From DAIUFH01 sp036844705 (GTDB taxonomy: Bacteria; Bacillota; Clostridia; Tissierellales; Tissierellaceae): a stretch of 63,486 nucleotides of DNA. Position numbers and translations under genes: made by a program. This document shows, piece after piece, positions 24,701 through 32,984 of the stretch. Within the stretch, counting starts at the first letter, position 1. Each line of letters begins with the position of its first letter. The notes beneath the pieces are model-generated. The model searched no databases and was not told where the DNA came from. It was given only the letters and a program-made list of their open reading frames with translations. The stretch covers positions 1 through 63,486 of the forward strand of contig DAIUFH010000003.1 in NCBI GenBank assembly GCA_036844705.1. Reading direction: 5' to 3'.

Positions 24701-26752
24701 ATGGAAAAGTTAAATCTTGATGTACAATATGTAAAGGGCATTGGACCTAAAAGAACCTATAAATTGAGAAGATTAAATATTAAAACTATTAAAGATTTGA
24801 TATACTTTGTTCCAAAGGATTATGAGGATAGGTCAAATTTTAAAACTCTAAAAGAGGGTATAAAAAATGAAAAGATTTCTTTAGAAATTGAAATCACAGG
24901 TCCTGCTGTTATTAATAGAATAAGAAAAAATCTGTCTATTTTAAAAATTCCATTTAAAGATATAAGTGGTATAGGAAATCTAGTATATTTTAATCAGAAC
25001 TTTCTAAGAAATAGATTTAAAATTGGTGAAAGATACATAGTTAATGGCAAATTTAACAAAATTGGCATGGAATATCAGATTATGAACCCTGTATTTGAAA
25101 GCCCCAGTGAAAAGAATAAAATTGGAAGGATTATACCTATCTATCCTTTAACTCAAGGACTAACAAATTTAGAGATGATGTCTGCAATCAAAAATGTATT
25201 AGAAGAATATCTTAAATATGTACAGGAGCCATTGCCATATGATATATTGAAGAAGTATAATCTCATGGACATACATGAAGCTTTGTACAACATTCATTTT
25301 CCCAGGGATAAAGCTAGCAAAGAAAGAGCTAGAAAAACCTTAGCCTATGAAGAACTATTGGCTTTACAATTAGGTCTTTTAAATATAAAAAATAAGACTA
25401 CAGATAATAAAGGTATTCAATTTCCTCATAAAGAAGAAGTAAATGATTTTATAGATAGTCTTCCCTTCAAATTGACCAGTGCTCAGCATAATGTTATAAA
25501 AGAAATAGTTGCTGATATGGAAGATAAACATCAAATGAACAGACTTGTTCAAGGTGATGTTGGTTCAGGTAAGACTATCGTAGGTGTTGTTAGTATGTAT
25601 AAAGCAGTACTTTCTGGTTATCAGGCGGCAATGATGGCTCCAACGGAAATATTGGCAACGCAACATTATGATTCTATTTCTAATATTTTAGGTAAATATG
25701 ATATAAGATGTGAATTGTTAGTAGGTAGCTTAAACTCAAAAAAGAAGGAACAGGTACTTGAAGACCTAAAGACAGGTAGAATTGATATTGTAGTAGGGAC
25801 TCATGCTATAATACAGGAGAATGTTGAGTTTAACAGGCTGGGTCTGGTAATTACGGATGAACAGCATAGATTTGGGGTAAAGCAAAGGGCTATATTGAGT
25901 CAGAAGGGTATGACACCTGATGTACTGGTTATGACTGCAACCCCTATACCAAGGACTCTTGCCTTGATTCTATATGGAGATTTGGATATATCCATTATAG
26001 ATGAGCTTCCTCCGGGAAGAAAGGAAATCAAAACTTATGCCGTAGATAAAAATATGAAGGAAAGAGTTTATAAGTTTATTGAGAAACAGGTGAATGAAGG
26101 AAGACAAGCATATATAGTATGTCCTTTAATCGAGGAAACAGAATCCTTAGATATTAATTCTGCTGAAGAACTATACAGTTATCTAAGGGATGAAATATTT
26201 ACTAAATTTAAATTAGGTATTTTGCATGGTAGAATGGCTTCAAAGGAAAAAGATGAGATAATGAAAAGATTTAAAGAAAATGAAATACAGATATTGGTAT
26301 CCACTACAGTTATTGAGGTTGGTGTAAATGTACCCAATGCCAATATTATGGTGATATTTAATGCTGAAAGATTTGGGCTGGCTCAACTTCACCAACTTAG
26401 AGGTAGAGTAGGCAGAGGTGAGTACCAATCCTATTGTATATTGATAAATGAAAGTATGAGTCCAATATCCCGAGAGAGAATGAGGATTTTACAATCATCC
26501 TCAGATGGATTTAAGATTTCTGAAAAAGATTTAGAATTGCGAGGACCTGGTGAATTCTTTGGGACTAAACAGCACGGGCTTCCGGAACTTAAAATAGCTA
26601 ATTTAATAAACGATATAAATATTCTTAAGGTAGCTCAAAAAGATGCTCAAAAAATCATTGAAAACAATTTGATATACAATGAAGAATATAAACAGTTGAA
26701 TTTGATAATCAGTGAGATGTTTAATAAAAATAGAGATGAATTAGATTATTAA
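24701..26752 (+). CDS. recG: ATP-dependent DNA helicase RecG
   Basis: This 683-residue branch-migration helicase has an N-terminal wedge/OB domain (about 1-230) and two helicase lobes. Walker A is GDVGSGKTIVG, the Walker B motif is ITDEQHRFGVKQR, and motif VI is QLRGRVGRGEYQSYC. Its C-terminal part has the expected FGTKQHGLPE. RecG remodels stalled forks and Holliday junctions. It starts behind AGGAGG, just after the family 2 palindrome. rsmD follows 59 bases later. Confidence 0.96.
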   Translation: MEKLNLDVQYVKGIGPKRTYKLRRLNIKTIKDLIYFVPKDYEDRSNFKTLKEGIKNEKISLEIEITGPAVINRIRKNLSILKIPFKDISGIGNLVYFNQNFLRNRFKIGERYIVNGKFNKIGMEYQIMNPVFESPSEKNKIGRIIPIYPLTQGLTNLEMMSAIKNVLEEYLKYVQEPLPYDILKKYNLMDIHEALYNIHFPRDKASKERARKTLAYEELLALQLGLLNIKNKTTDNKGIQFPHKEEVNDFIDSLPFKLTSAQHNVIKEIVADMEDKHQMNRLVQGDVGSGKTIVGVVSMYKAVLSGYQAAMMAPTEILATQHYDSISNILGKYDIRCELLVGSLNSKKKEQVLEDLKTGRIDIVVGTHAIIQENVEFNRLGLVITDEQHRFGVKQRAILSQKGMTPDVLVMTATPIPRTLALILYGDLDISIIDELPPGRKEIKTYAVDKNMKERVYKFIEKQVNEGRQAYIVCPLIEETESLDINSAEELYSYLRDEIFTKFKLGILHGRMASKEKDEIMKRFKENEIQILVSTTVIEVGVNVPNANIMVIFNAERFGLAQLHQLRGRVGRGEYQSYCILINESMSPISRERMRILQSSSDGFKISEKDLELRGPGEFFGTKQHGLPELKIANLINDINILKVAQKDAQKIIENNLIYNEEYKQLNLIISEMFNKNRDELDY

Positions 26753-26774
26753 AGTTTTATTATACTAATAAATA

Positions 26775-26783
26775 TGATAAAAT
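26775..26783 (+). promoter_or_regulatory. Possible extended -10 for rsmD-coaD
   Basis: TGATAAAAT is an extended -10 (TGn plus TAAAAT) about 28 bases before the rsmD start. The -35 is weak. Confidence 0.32.
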
Positions 26784-26811
26784 ATTCTTTATCAGGAAAG
26801 GAAAGATTTAC

Positions 26812-27378
26812 TTGAGAATTATTTCTGGTGAACGAAAGGGACACAAGTTAAAGGCCCCAAAGGGGCGTGAAGTAAGACCAACAGAGGATAGAATAAAGGA
26901 ATCCCTATTCAATATATTGAGTCCAATCAAAATAGAAGCAGTTGTATTGGATTTATTTAGCGGTTCAGGAGGTATAGGTATTGAGTTTCTAAGCAGGGGT
27001 TCTAAGGTCGCATATTTTGTTGATATTTCGAGCGATAGTATAAATGTAATTACGGAAAATCTAATACATACGAAATTAAGGGACAAAAGTATTGTGCTAA
27101 ATAGGGATGCATTAAGTGCTTTGAACTATTTTAAAGGAAAAGATGTAAAATTTGATTATATATATCTAGATCCTCCCTTTAGGAATCATAAGCTTTTGTT
27201 TCAGGCTATTGAATCAATTTCAAAAAGTGAGCTGCTATCCGAAGATGGTATAATCATAATAGAGCATGAAAAAGGACTAGTTTTGGATAACGGAATTAAT
27301 AGTTTTATAAGATACGATATAAGAAATTATGGTAGCAAATTCTTATCATTTTACAAGAATAAAGAGGTGTATGAATGA
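26812..27378 (+). CDS. rsmD: 16S rRNA (guanine-966-N2)-methyltransferase RsmD
   Basis: This 188-residue methyltransferase shows MRIISGERKGHKLKAPKG, RPTEDRIKESLFNIL, the SAM-binding LDLFSGSGGIGIE and the catalytic YLDPPF. It modifies G966 in helix 31 of 16S rRNA. The start is a TTG preceded by AGGAAAGG. Its end overlaps the coaD start by four bases (ATGA), the same coupled pair as ylbH-coaD in Bacillus. Confidence 0.95.
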   Translation: MRIISGERKGHKLKAPKGREVRPTEDRIKESLFNILSPIKIEAVVLDLFSGSGGIGIEFLSRGSKVAYFVDISSDSINVITENLIHTKLRDKSIVLNRDALSALNYFKGKDVKFDYIYLDPPFRNHKLLFQAIESISKSELLSEDGIIIIEHEKGLVLDNGINSFIRYDIRNYGSKFLSFYKNKEVYE

Positions 27379-27857
27379 AGGTTTTATATCCTGGAAGTTT
27401 TGACCCGGTAACATATGGACATTTAGATATTATAAATAGATGTGCTGAAAAATTTGAAGAGGTAACTGTAGCTGTACTAAAAAACAGTTCAAAAAAAGGT
27501 GTTTTCACAACTGAAGAAAGGATAAAGTTGTTGAGAGATACTACTCAACATTTACCCAATGTAGAAATAGATACCTTTAGCGGATTGTTAATTGATTATG
27601 CTAAATTGCATAATATAGACATTGTAATTAAAGGCTTACGAGCAGTTTCTGACTTTGAATATGAAATGCAAATGGCTCTTGCAAATAAAAAGCTTTATAG
27701 TGAATTGGAAACATTTTTTATGGTTTCAAGTTCAAAGTATTCTTTTTTAAGCTCTAGTATAGTAAAAGAAGTAGCATTTTTAGATGGTAATGTTTCTTGC
27801 TTTGTTCCCAAAGTTGTTGAAGATGCTTTAAAAAACAAAATTGAAGGAGGACACTAG
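27375..27857 (+). CDS. coaD: Phosphopantetheine adenylyltransferase
   Basis: This 160-residue nucleotidyltransferase makes dephospho-CoA from 4'-phosphopantetheine and ATP. MKVLYPGSFDPVTYGHLDII carries the HxGH-type motif (TYGH), and SKYSFLSSSIVKEVA the second nucleotide-binding signature. Length is normal. It overlaps rsmD by four bases. It uses the product of CoaBC encoded earlier in the window. The next gene starts three bases after its stop. Confidence 0.96.
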   Translation: MKVLYPGSFDPVTYGHLDIINRCAEKFEEVTVAVLKNSSKKGVFTTEERIKLLRDTTQHLPNVEIDTFSGLLIDYAKLHNIDIVIKGLRAVSDFEYEMQMALANKKLYSELETFFMVSSSKYSFLSSSIVKEVAFLDGNVSCFVPKVVEDALKNKIEGGH

Positions 27858-27860
27858 ATT

Positions 27861-28307
27861 ATGGATATTTTAAGTCTAATTGATGAAATTGAAGATATAG
27901 TTGAAGCTGGGTCAGGCCTACCTTTTAGCAACAAGGTCATGGTTGATAAGGAAGAGCTGTTGGATATTATTAAGGAAATTAGGATAAAGCTTCCTGATGA
28001 AATTAAACAGGCTGCTTGGATTAAGGAAGAAAGACAAAGAATATTGGCAGAGGCACAGAATGATGCTGATAATTTATTGAACGAAGCCGAAGACAAGTTA
28101 AAGGAATTAGTGGATGAAGAGGAAATTATAAAAATAGCAAAATCGAGAGCTGAAGAATTGATAACAAGGGCACAGAACAATGCTAAAGAAATAAGAATAG
28201 GTGCAATGGAATATGCGGACAACCTTTTATTAGAAACTCAGGAGAATTTAAAGGAAATAATACAGTTACTTAATGAAAACAGAAAAGAGCTTAGAGGGAA
28301 CGACTAA
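27861..28307 (+). CDS. Coiled-coil protein, often labelled ATPase-like, unknown role
   Basis: This 148-residue acidic helical protein begins MDILSLIDEIEDIVEAGSGL and has a long coiled coil from about residue 45 to 140 with repeated heptads (AEAQNDADNLLNEAEDKLKE). Similar short proteins follow coaD in many Clostridia and are labelled ATPase or V-type ATPase subunit-like because of the coil; no nucleotide-binding motif is visible. The middle resembles DivIVA-type coils. It starts behind GAAGGAGG, coupled to coaD, and its last 17 bases overlap the end of ylbJ on the other strand. Confidence 0.7.
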   Translation: MDILSLIDEIEDIVEAGSGLPFSNKVMVDKEELLDIIKEIRIKLPDEIKQAAWIKEERQRILAEAQNDADNLLNEAEDKLKELVDEEEIIKIAKSRAEELITRAQNNAKEIRIGAMEYADNLLLETQENLKEIIQLLNENRKELRGND

Positions 28308-29466
28308 ACTCTTTACGTAGTTGAAAGACAAAAATACCTAGGAGAGTTAAAAATACGAATAAACTACATACTAATTTTGTGGAGCTGGTTATTAGATATA
28401 GCCAGCTCTTTAAATTCGAAGTTTCAACAAAAGGTATCGGATTAAAGGCTGGTTCTATCTTACCTTTGTAAAATGAAAGATACATTATATATGTATAGAG
28501 TACTGAAAATAATCCATGAAAGAATTTAGATATCAAATAAATTTTAGAACTGATATCGGTTTTACTAATGAAGCTGATTGCTTGGCTGTGGATTGAAAAA
28601 CCAGCCCATCCAATGGTGAAATTCAGAAGCATAATTTTTGTTATTAACGCTATATCCAATTTTGATATAATACTACAACCTTTTGTTAGTTCAATAATTC
28701 CTGCTGTTATTCCCTTTAAGATGTTCTCATCAATTGATAGAATTCTAGAAAGCTCTCCTATGATTAAATTAAATAAAGATGATGAAATAACTATATCTAT
28801 TATAACAGAATAAATAACGACAAATCCGCCTACAACAATTATTGAATCCAAGCTATCACTTAGTGATTTTGAAATTGTTGTACCAATTGGTTCTGATTTA
28901 TCCTTATTAAATAAATTGGCCTTTGAAGATAAATCACTACTAACACAGGACTTGTTGTTTTTTCTATAAAATCTAAATATAAATCCAATAGTTAATGCAC
29001 CAATATAATGTGGAACTATCATCAATAGAGATAGTTCTGGAGCATTGACCATACCAATCAAGACTGCACCTAGAATGAAGAGAGGCCCTGAGGTCGATGA
29101 AAAACTGATCAATCTATTACCCTCATCTCTGGATATCATCTTTTGAGTGCGCAGTTTAGAGGTCAATCTAGCGCCTACAGGATATCCGGATAGCATACTC
29201 ATAGAAAAAGGGAAAATGCCAACTCCGGATACGTTAAAAACAGGACGCATAATAGGCTCCAAGTATTTAGCTGTATAATCCAATAAGCCAAATGAAACTA
29301 ATAAGTCGGATATAAATATAAATGGAAACAATGAAGGTACAAGAATATTGAACCATAGGTTCAGACCTTCGCCAGCGCTTAAAATACTTTTACTAGGGTC
29401 TTTTATGATTTGAATCATTATAAGCAGTAACAATACTGAAATTATGAGGTTTTTTTTCTTGTTCAT
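28291..29466 (-). CDS. ylbJ: Sporulation integral membrane protein YlbJ
   Basis: This 391-residue protein has about nine or ten hydrophobic segments and nucleoside-recognition (Gate) signatures: LWFNILVPSLFPFIFISDL and FPFSMSMLSGYPVGARLTSKL. In Bacillus ylbJ is a sigma-E gene needed for a heat-resistant spore, which supports a spore-forming host. The start follows AAGGAG by eight bases. It overlaps the coiled-coil gene tail to tail. Bacillus also places ylbJ beside coaD, but on the same strand. Confidence 0.92.
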   Translation of the reverse strand: MNKKKNLIISVLLLLIMIQIIKDPSKSILSAGEGLNLWFNILVPSLFPFIFISDLLVSFGLLDYTAKYLEPIMRPVFNVSGVGIFPFSMSMLSGYPVGARLTSKLRTQKMISRDEGNRLISFSSTSGPLFILGAVLIGMVNAPELSLLMIVPHYIGALTIGFIFRFYRKNNKSCVSSDLSSKANLFNKDKSEPIGTTISKSLSDSLDSIIVVGGFVVIYSVIIDIVISSSLFNLIIGELSRILSIDENILKGITAGIIELTKGCSIISKLDIALITKIMLLNFTIGWAGFSIHSQAISFISKTDISSKIYLISKFFHGLFSVLYTYIMYLSFYKGKIEPAFNPIPFVETSNLKSWLYLITSSTKLVCSLFVFLTLLGIFVFQLRKEFSRSL

Positions 29467-29525
29467 AAAAAATACTCCTTCTTTCTAGAGATTTCTTATA
29501 TATCTATATGCGAAGAGGAGTAAAT

Positions 29526-30767
29526 TTATTTAATATATGGAGATGTTAAATAGTCCATTTTTACTAAAGGATTTTGTTTTTCAATTCCTAGGTAATACAA
29601 GTCAGTAGCTTTTTTTTCTATATTTAACATCAGATTAATGGATTCGTTATTTAGTTTTTCAAAATCTGAAAATTTAGTGATTATAGATAAATTTGTATTT
29701 GCTTTTATTTCGTTTAGAATTTCAAAACCTTTTTTATTGCTGCCAAGAATTCTGATGTATTCAACGGGATTATTATATATTTCTTTAATTATTTCCTTCG
29801 TCAAATCATTAAGTAAATGGATAAATATTCTTTTAATTCTAGTAGAAGGATATCTCTTAGTAGCTATTTTTTCAACTATTTTTTCTATTTCATAATATTT
29901 TTTGCTTATACTAATAATTCTGTTTTCAAGACCATTTTCCATATCCATAAAATTAGTTAAATAATCAGCATCTATTGTTCTGAAAATATATTGAAAGATA
30001 TGATTATAATTATTAAAACAATTAAATGTTTGATATTTGTCATAAAATTCTTTTAAATACTTATAAGAAGCTTCAGGTAAATATGAGGTGATTGAATCCA
30101 ATTTGTCCTTTAATACTTTATTTCTAATACCAGTAGCAGAGGCAATATTGCTTTTAATTCCAACATCGTTGTAGTCATCACCTTGTCTTTTTATTGCTAT
30201 TGGCTGTATTTTGGAATTTAATCTATGTAATGCTTTCAAGTATTCTATAGCCAATATATTATTAGATTTTTTAAGTATAGAACTATAGGCTGTTTCATCT
30301 GTACCTTTTTCCTGTAGATAATCCTCTATTGCTCTGCTTCTCGAGGAAGAGAAGGATAGGCCTTGACTTAAATATTTTCTAAGTAAAACAGAAAATTCAG
30401 CAGGCTCATCTATTAAGGTATCAGAAATTTTAATAAGCTGTTCTATATTTTCATTCTCGACACCAAATGCCACAAAATCAACTATATTCATTGCATCTAA
30501 TATACGGATACCACCATAGGCGAACAGCTCAGCACTTTGAACAGAATATACGAAGGGTAGTTCTATTACTAAATCTACGCCGTTATCTATTGCCATTTTA
30601 GCTTTGGTCCATTTGTCGATTAGGGAGGGCTCGCCTCTTTGAACAAATGAACCGCTCATAACAGCAATAGTATGTGTAGCATTTGTTAAATCCTTAGATT
30701 TTTCCAAATGATATTTGTGACCATAGTGAAATGGATTGTATTCTGTGATAAAACCTACTGCTTTCAT
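29526..30767 (-). CDS. tmcAL: tRNA(Met) cytidine acetate ligase TmcAL (YlbM)
   Basis: This 413-residue protein opens with MKAVGFITEYNPFHYGHKYH, a nucleotidyltransferase HxGH motif, followed by SGSFVQRGEPSLIDKWTKA and DLVIELPF. TmcAL activates acetate with ATP and puts it on the wobble cytidine (ac4C34) of elongator tRNA-Met. The start follows CAGGAGG. It is divergent from ackA. Acetate kinase and an acetate-using ligase are therefore neighbours, which may be chance. Confidence 0.93.
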   Translation of the reverse strand: MKAVGFITEYNPFHYGHKYHLEKSKDLTNATHTIAVMSGSFVQRGEPSLIDKWTKAKMAIDNGVDLVIELPFVYSVQSAELFAYGGIRILDAMNIVDFVAFGVENENIEQLIKISDTLIDEPAEFSVLLRKYLSQGLSFSSSRSRAIEDYLQEKGTDETAYSSILKKSNNILAIEYLKALHRLNSKIQPIAIKRQGDDYNDVGIKSNIASATGIRNKVLKDKLDSITSYLPEASYKYLKEFYDKYQTFNCFNNYNHIFQYIFRTIDADYLTNFMDMENGLENRIISISKKYYEIEKIVEKIATKRYPSTRIKRIFIHLLNDLTKEIIKEIYNNPVEYIRILGSNKKGFEILNEIKANTNLSIITKFSDFEKLNNESINLMLNIEKKATDLYYLGIEKQNPLVKMDYLTSPYIK

Positions 30768-30794
30768 AATATCCTCCTGAAAGTTGTTTATATA

Positions 30795-30824
30795 TAATAT
30801 ATCAATTTATAAAATAAAATCAAC
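30795..30824 (-). promoter_or_regulatory. Promoter of tmcAL(-ylbJ)
   Basis: On the minus strand TTGATT and TATTAT are separated by 18 bases. The -35 box lies in the left arm of the palindrome at 30817-30853. Confidence 0.5.
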
Positions 30825-30853
30825 AATTGGAATAAATTTATATTGTTGATTTT
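30817..30853. repeat. Inverted repeat in the tmcAL/ackA divergent spacer
   Basis: Twelve-base arms AAAATCAACAAT and ATTGTTGATTTT flank a 13-base centre. Each arm carries TTGATT reading outward, serving as a -35 for each divergent gene. It could be an operator for a dimeric regulator or an RNA hairpin. Confidence 0.6.
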
Positions 30854-30874
30854 TTAAGGGAATTGTAATACTAT
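30846..30874 (+). promoter_or_regulatory. Promoter of ackA
   Basis: TTGATT and TACTAT are separated by 17 bases, ending about 31 bases before the ackA start. The -35 lies in the right arm of the palindrome. Confidence 0.45.
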
Positions 30875-30905
30875 TGTTATAGATTAAGATAATGGAGGTA
30901 GAATA

Positions 30906-32105
30906 ATGAAGATTTTAGTAATTAATTGCGGTAGTTCTTCCTTAAAGTATCAGCTAATTGATATGAATGGGGAAATAGTACTGGCAAAAGGATTAGTTGA
31001 AAGAATAGGGATAGAGGGCTCAAAGATTAAACATGATACTACAGGAAAGGATAGAGTCGTTATAGAAGAGCCTATGAAGGATCATAAGGATGCTTTAAGA
31101 TTGGTTCTAGAATCTATTATCAATAAGGAATATGGTGCAATAAGCTCAATGGATGAAATTGGAGCAGTTGGACATAGAGTAGTTCATGGTGGGGAAGATT
31201 TTTCTGAATCAGTTATTATTGATGGGGCAGTCATGGAAGCTTTAGAAAAAAATATCAGTTTAGCACCTTTACATAATCCTCCTAATATTATAGGAATAAA
31301 TGCGTGTAGAGAATTGATGCCACATACTCCAATGGTAGCAGTATTTGATACGGCATTCCATCAAACTATACCTGCAGAAAACTTTATATATGCAATTCCA
31401 TATGAATATTATGAAAAATATAAAATAAGAAGATATGGCTTCCACGGTACATCTCATAAATATGTTTCTCAAAGAGCTGCGGAAATACTAGGAAAAGATA
31501 TAAAAGATTTGAATATAGTGACTTGTCACTTAGGAAATGGATCTAGTGTCACTGCAGTTCAAGGTGGAAAGTCTATAGATACAAGTATGGGCTTTACTCC
31601 TCTAGAAGGGTTAGCTATGGGAACAAGATCCGGGGATATTGACCCTGCTATAATTCCATTTATAATGGAAAAAGAAAATATGACATTTGATGATGTAAAT
31701 AATATGTTAAATAAAAAATCTGGAGTATTAGGCGTTTCTGGCATAAGCAGTGATTTTAGAGATTTGGAAATTGCAGAGAAGGAAGGTAACGAAAGAGCAA
31801 AATTGGCCTTAGATGTATTCTGCAATAAGGTTACTAAATATATAGCAGCTTATGCTGCACAAATGTGTCGTATAGATGTATTGGTATTTACAGCTGGTAT
31901 AGGAGAAAACTCCAATACAATTAGAGAGAGAATTTGTGATGGATTAGAGTGCTTAGGTATAATTATTGACAAAGAGCTAAATAATGTAAGAGGAGAAGAA
32001 GCTATCGTAAGTAGGGGTTTAACTGGTACTACTATCATGGTTATCCCAACTAATGAAGAATTAATGATTGCTAGAGATACATTAGGGCTAGTAAATAATA
32101 GATAA
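30906..32105 (+). CDS. ackA: Acetate kinase
   Basis: This 399-residue enzyme interconverts acetate/ATP and acetyl phosphate/ADP. It opens with MKILVINCGSSSLKYQLIDM and has GHRVVHGG, FDTAFHQT, RRYGFHGTSHKYV, LGNGSS and FTAGIGEN in normal order. It is the ATP-yielding step of acetate fermentation. The usual partner gene pta is not adjacent. It has its own promoter, and a second strong promoter follows for yceD-rpmF. Confidence 0.97.
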   Translation: MKILVINCGSSSLKYQLIDMNGEIVLAKGLVERIGIEGSKIKHDTTGKDRVVIEEPMKDHKDALRLVLESIINKEYGAISSMDEIGAVGHRVVHGGEDFSESVIIDGAVMEALEKNISLAPLHNPPNIIGINACRELMPHTPMVAVFDTAFHQTIPAENFIYAIPYEYYEKYKIRRYGFHGTSHKYVSQRAAEILGKDIKDLNIVTCHLGNGSSVTAVQGGKSIDTSMGFTPLEGLAMGTRSGDIDPAIIPFIMEKENMTFDDVNNMLNKKSGVLGVSGISSDFRDLEIAEKEGNERAKLALDVFCNKVTKYIAAYAAQMCRIDVLVFTAGIGENSNTIRERICDGLECLGIIIDKELNNVRGEEAIVSRGLTGTTIMVIPTNEELMIARDTLGLVNNR

Positions 32106-32108
32106 TTC

Positions 32109-32138
32109 TTGACAAAAAGAAGCCTCCTTGTATATAAT
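32109..32138 (+). promoter_or_regulatory. Strong sigma-A promoter of yceD-rpmF
   Basis: A consensus TTGACA and a consensus TATAAT are separated by 18 bases, starting four bases after the ackA stop. This is one of the best promoters in the window. Confidence 0.82.
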
Positions 32139-32166
32139 AATGTTTGGTAGTTTATGAGGTGAATAT

Positions 32167-32679
32167 ATGTTATACGATTTAACAAGTTTTCTTGATAGTC
32201 ATGATATTACATACCAATTTGAAGGAGGACTGGATAGTGAACCTATAAATGATGGTATTGATATCAATATTCTAAATCCCATTAGATTTAATGGTACAAT
32301 TTTTAAGGTAGACAGTGAGCTTCAGCTTAATTGTAATATAATTTATAGATTTGAAGCTAATTGTGATAGGTGTCTAAAACCTATAGTTACTGATTTTTCT
32401 ACCGTGTTATCAGGGAAACTGAAAGATATTAAGGGGAAGTTTAATGATGAGGACGAATCAGATGAGATTATTTATTTTGAAAATAATCTTTTAGACCTTA
32501 AGAAATATATTTGGAGTCAAGTTGTTAGTTCCCTACCTATGAAGATACTTTGCAGCGAAGATTGCAAGGGATTGTGCCCAATATGTGGTGTAGACTTAAA
32601 TAACCAATCCTGCGATTGTATGGGAAATACAATTGACCCAAGATTGGAAAAGTTAAAGGAACTTTTTCCTAAGAAATAA
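32167..32679 (+). CDS. yceD: YceD/YlbN (DUF177) family protein
   Basis: This 170-residue protein has the CDRCLKP motif in the middle and a cysteine-rich C terminus (CSEDCKGLCPICG, CDC). Together these are typical of the Firmicutes YceD/YlbN group encoded in front of rpmF. YceD is linked to 23S rRNA accumulation in plants and E. coli; the mechanism is unclear. The start is the ATG behind GAGGTG. The cysteines suggest metal binding, which is inference. Confidence 0.9.
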   Translation: MLYDLTSFLDSHDITYQFEGGLDSEPINDGIDINILNPIRFNGTIFKVDSELQLNCNIIYRFEANCDRCLKPIVTDFSTVLSGKLKDIKGKFNDEDESDEIIYFENNLLDLKKYIWSQVVSSLPMKILCSEDCKGLCPICGVDLNNQSCDCMGNTIDPRLEKLKELFPKK

Positions 32680-32692
32680 GGAGGTGTTTTTG

Positions 32693-32872
32693 ATGGCAGT
32701 ACCAAAAAGAAAAACTTCTAAAGCGAGAAAAAATAAGAGAAGAGCTTCTTCTTATAGACTAAATAAAGCTACTGTTGTAGAATGTCCACAATGTCATGAG
32801 CCAAAACAACCACATAGAGTTTGTCCAAACTGTGGCTATTACAAGAACAGAGAAGTTATTGTAGTTGAATAA
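32693..32872 (+). CDS. rpmF: Ribosomal protein L32 (bL32), zinc-binding form
   Basis: This 59-residue protein opens with MAVPKRKTSKARKNKRRA and has two CxxC pairs (CPQC, CPNC) for zinc. The start is the ATG at 32693 behind AAGGAGGTG; an in-frame GTG nine bases earlier lies in that ribosome site. It is 13 bases after yceD, the nearly universal partner of rpmF, and is followed by a strong terminator. Confidence 0.97.
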   Translation: MAVPKRKTSKARKNKRRASSYRLNKATVVECPQCHEPKQPHRVCPNCGYYKNREVIVVE

Positions 32873-32875
32873 GAG

Positions 32876-32907
32876 AAAGATAGTGAGTAACTTCACTATC
32901 TTTTTTT
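32876..32907 (+). terminator. Rho-independent terminator after rpmF
   Basis: An 11-base-pair stem AAAGATAGTGA / TCACTATCTTT with a six-base loop runs into seven T residues. Confidence 0.92.
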
Positions 32908-32926
32908 CTTACATGAGCTAAAAACA

Positions 32927-32955
32927 TTGATTTTTTACCTACATTAATATATATT
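32927..32955 (+). promoter_or_regulatory. Promoter of plsX-acpP-rnc
   Basis: TTGATT and TATATT are separated by 17 bases, about 30 bases before the plsX start. I looked for a FapR-type operator here and saw no convincing one. Confidence 0.55.
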
Positions 32956-32984
32956 AAAAATCAGTAGTGTGTAGGAGGGGTAAG

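Noticed and set aside
32908..32984. FapR operator in front of plsX
   Set aside because: I saw no segment with the expected inverted-repeat core; only a sigma-A-like promoter is supported.
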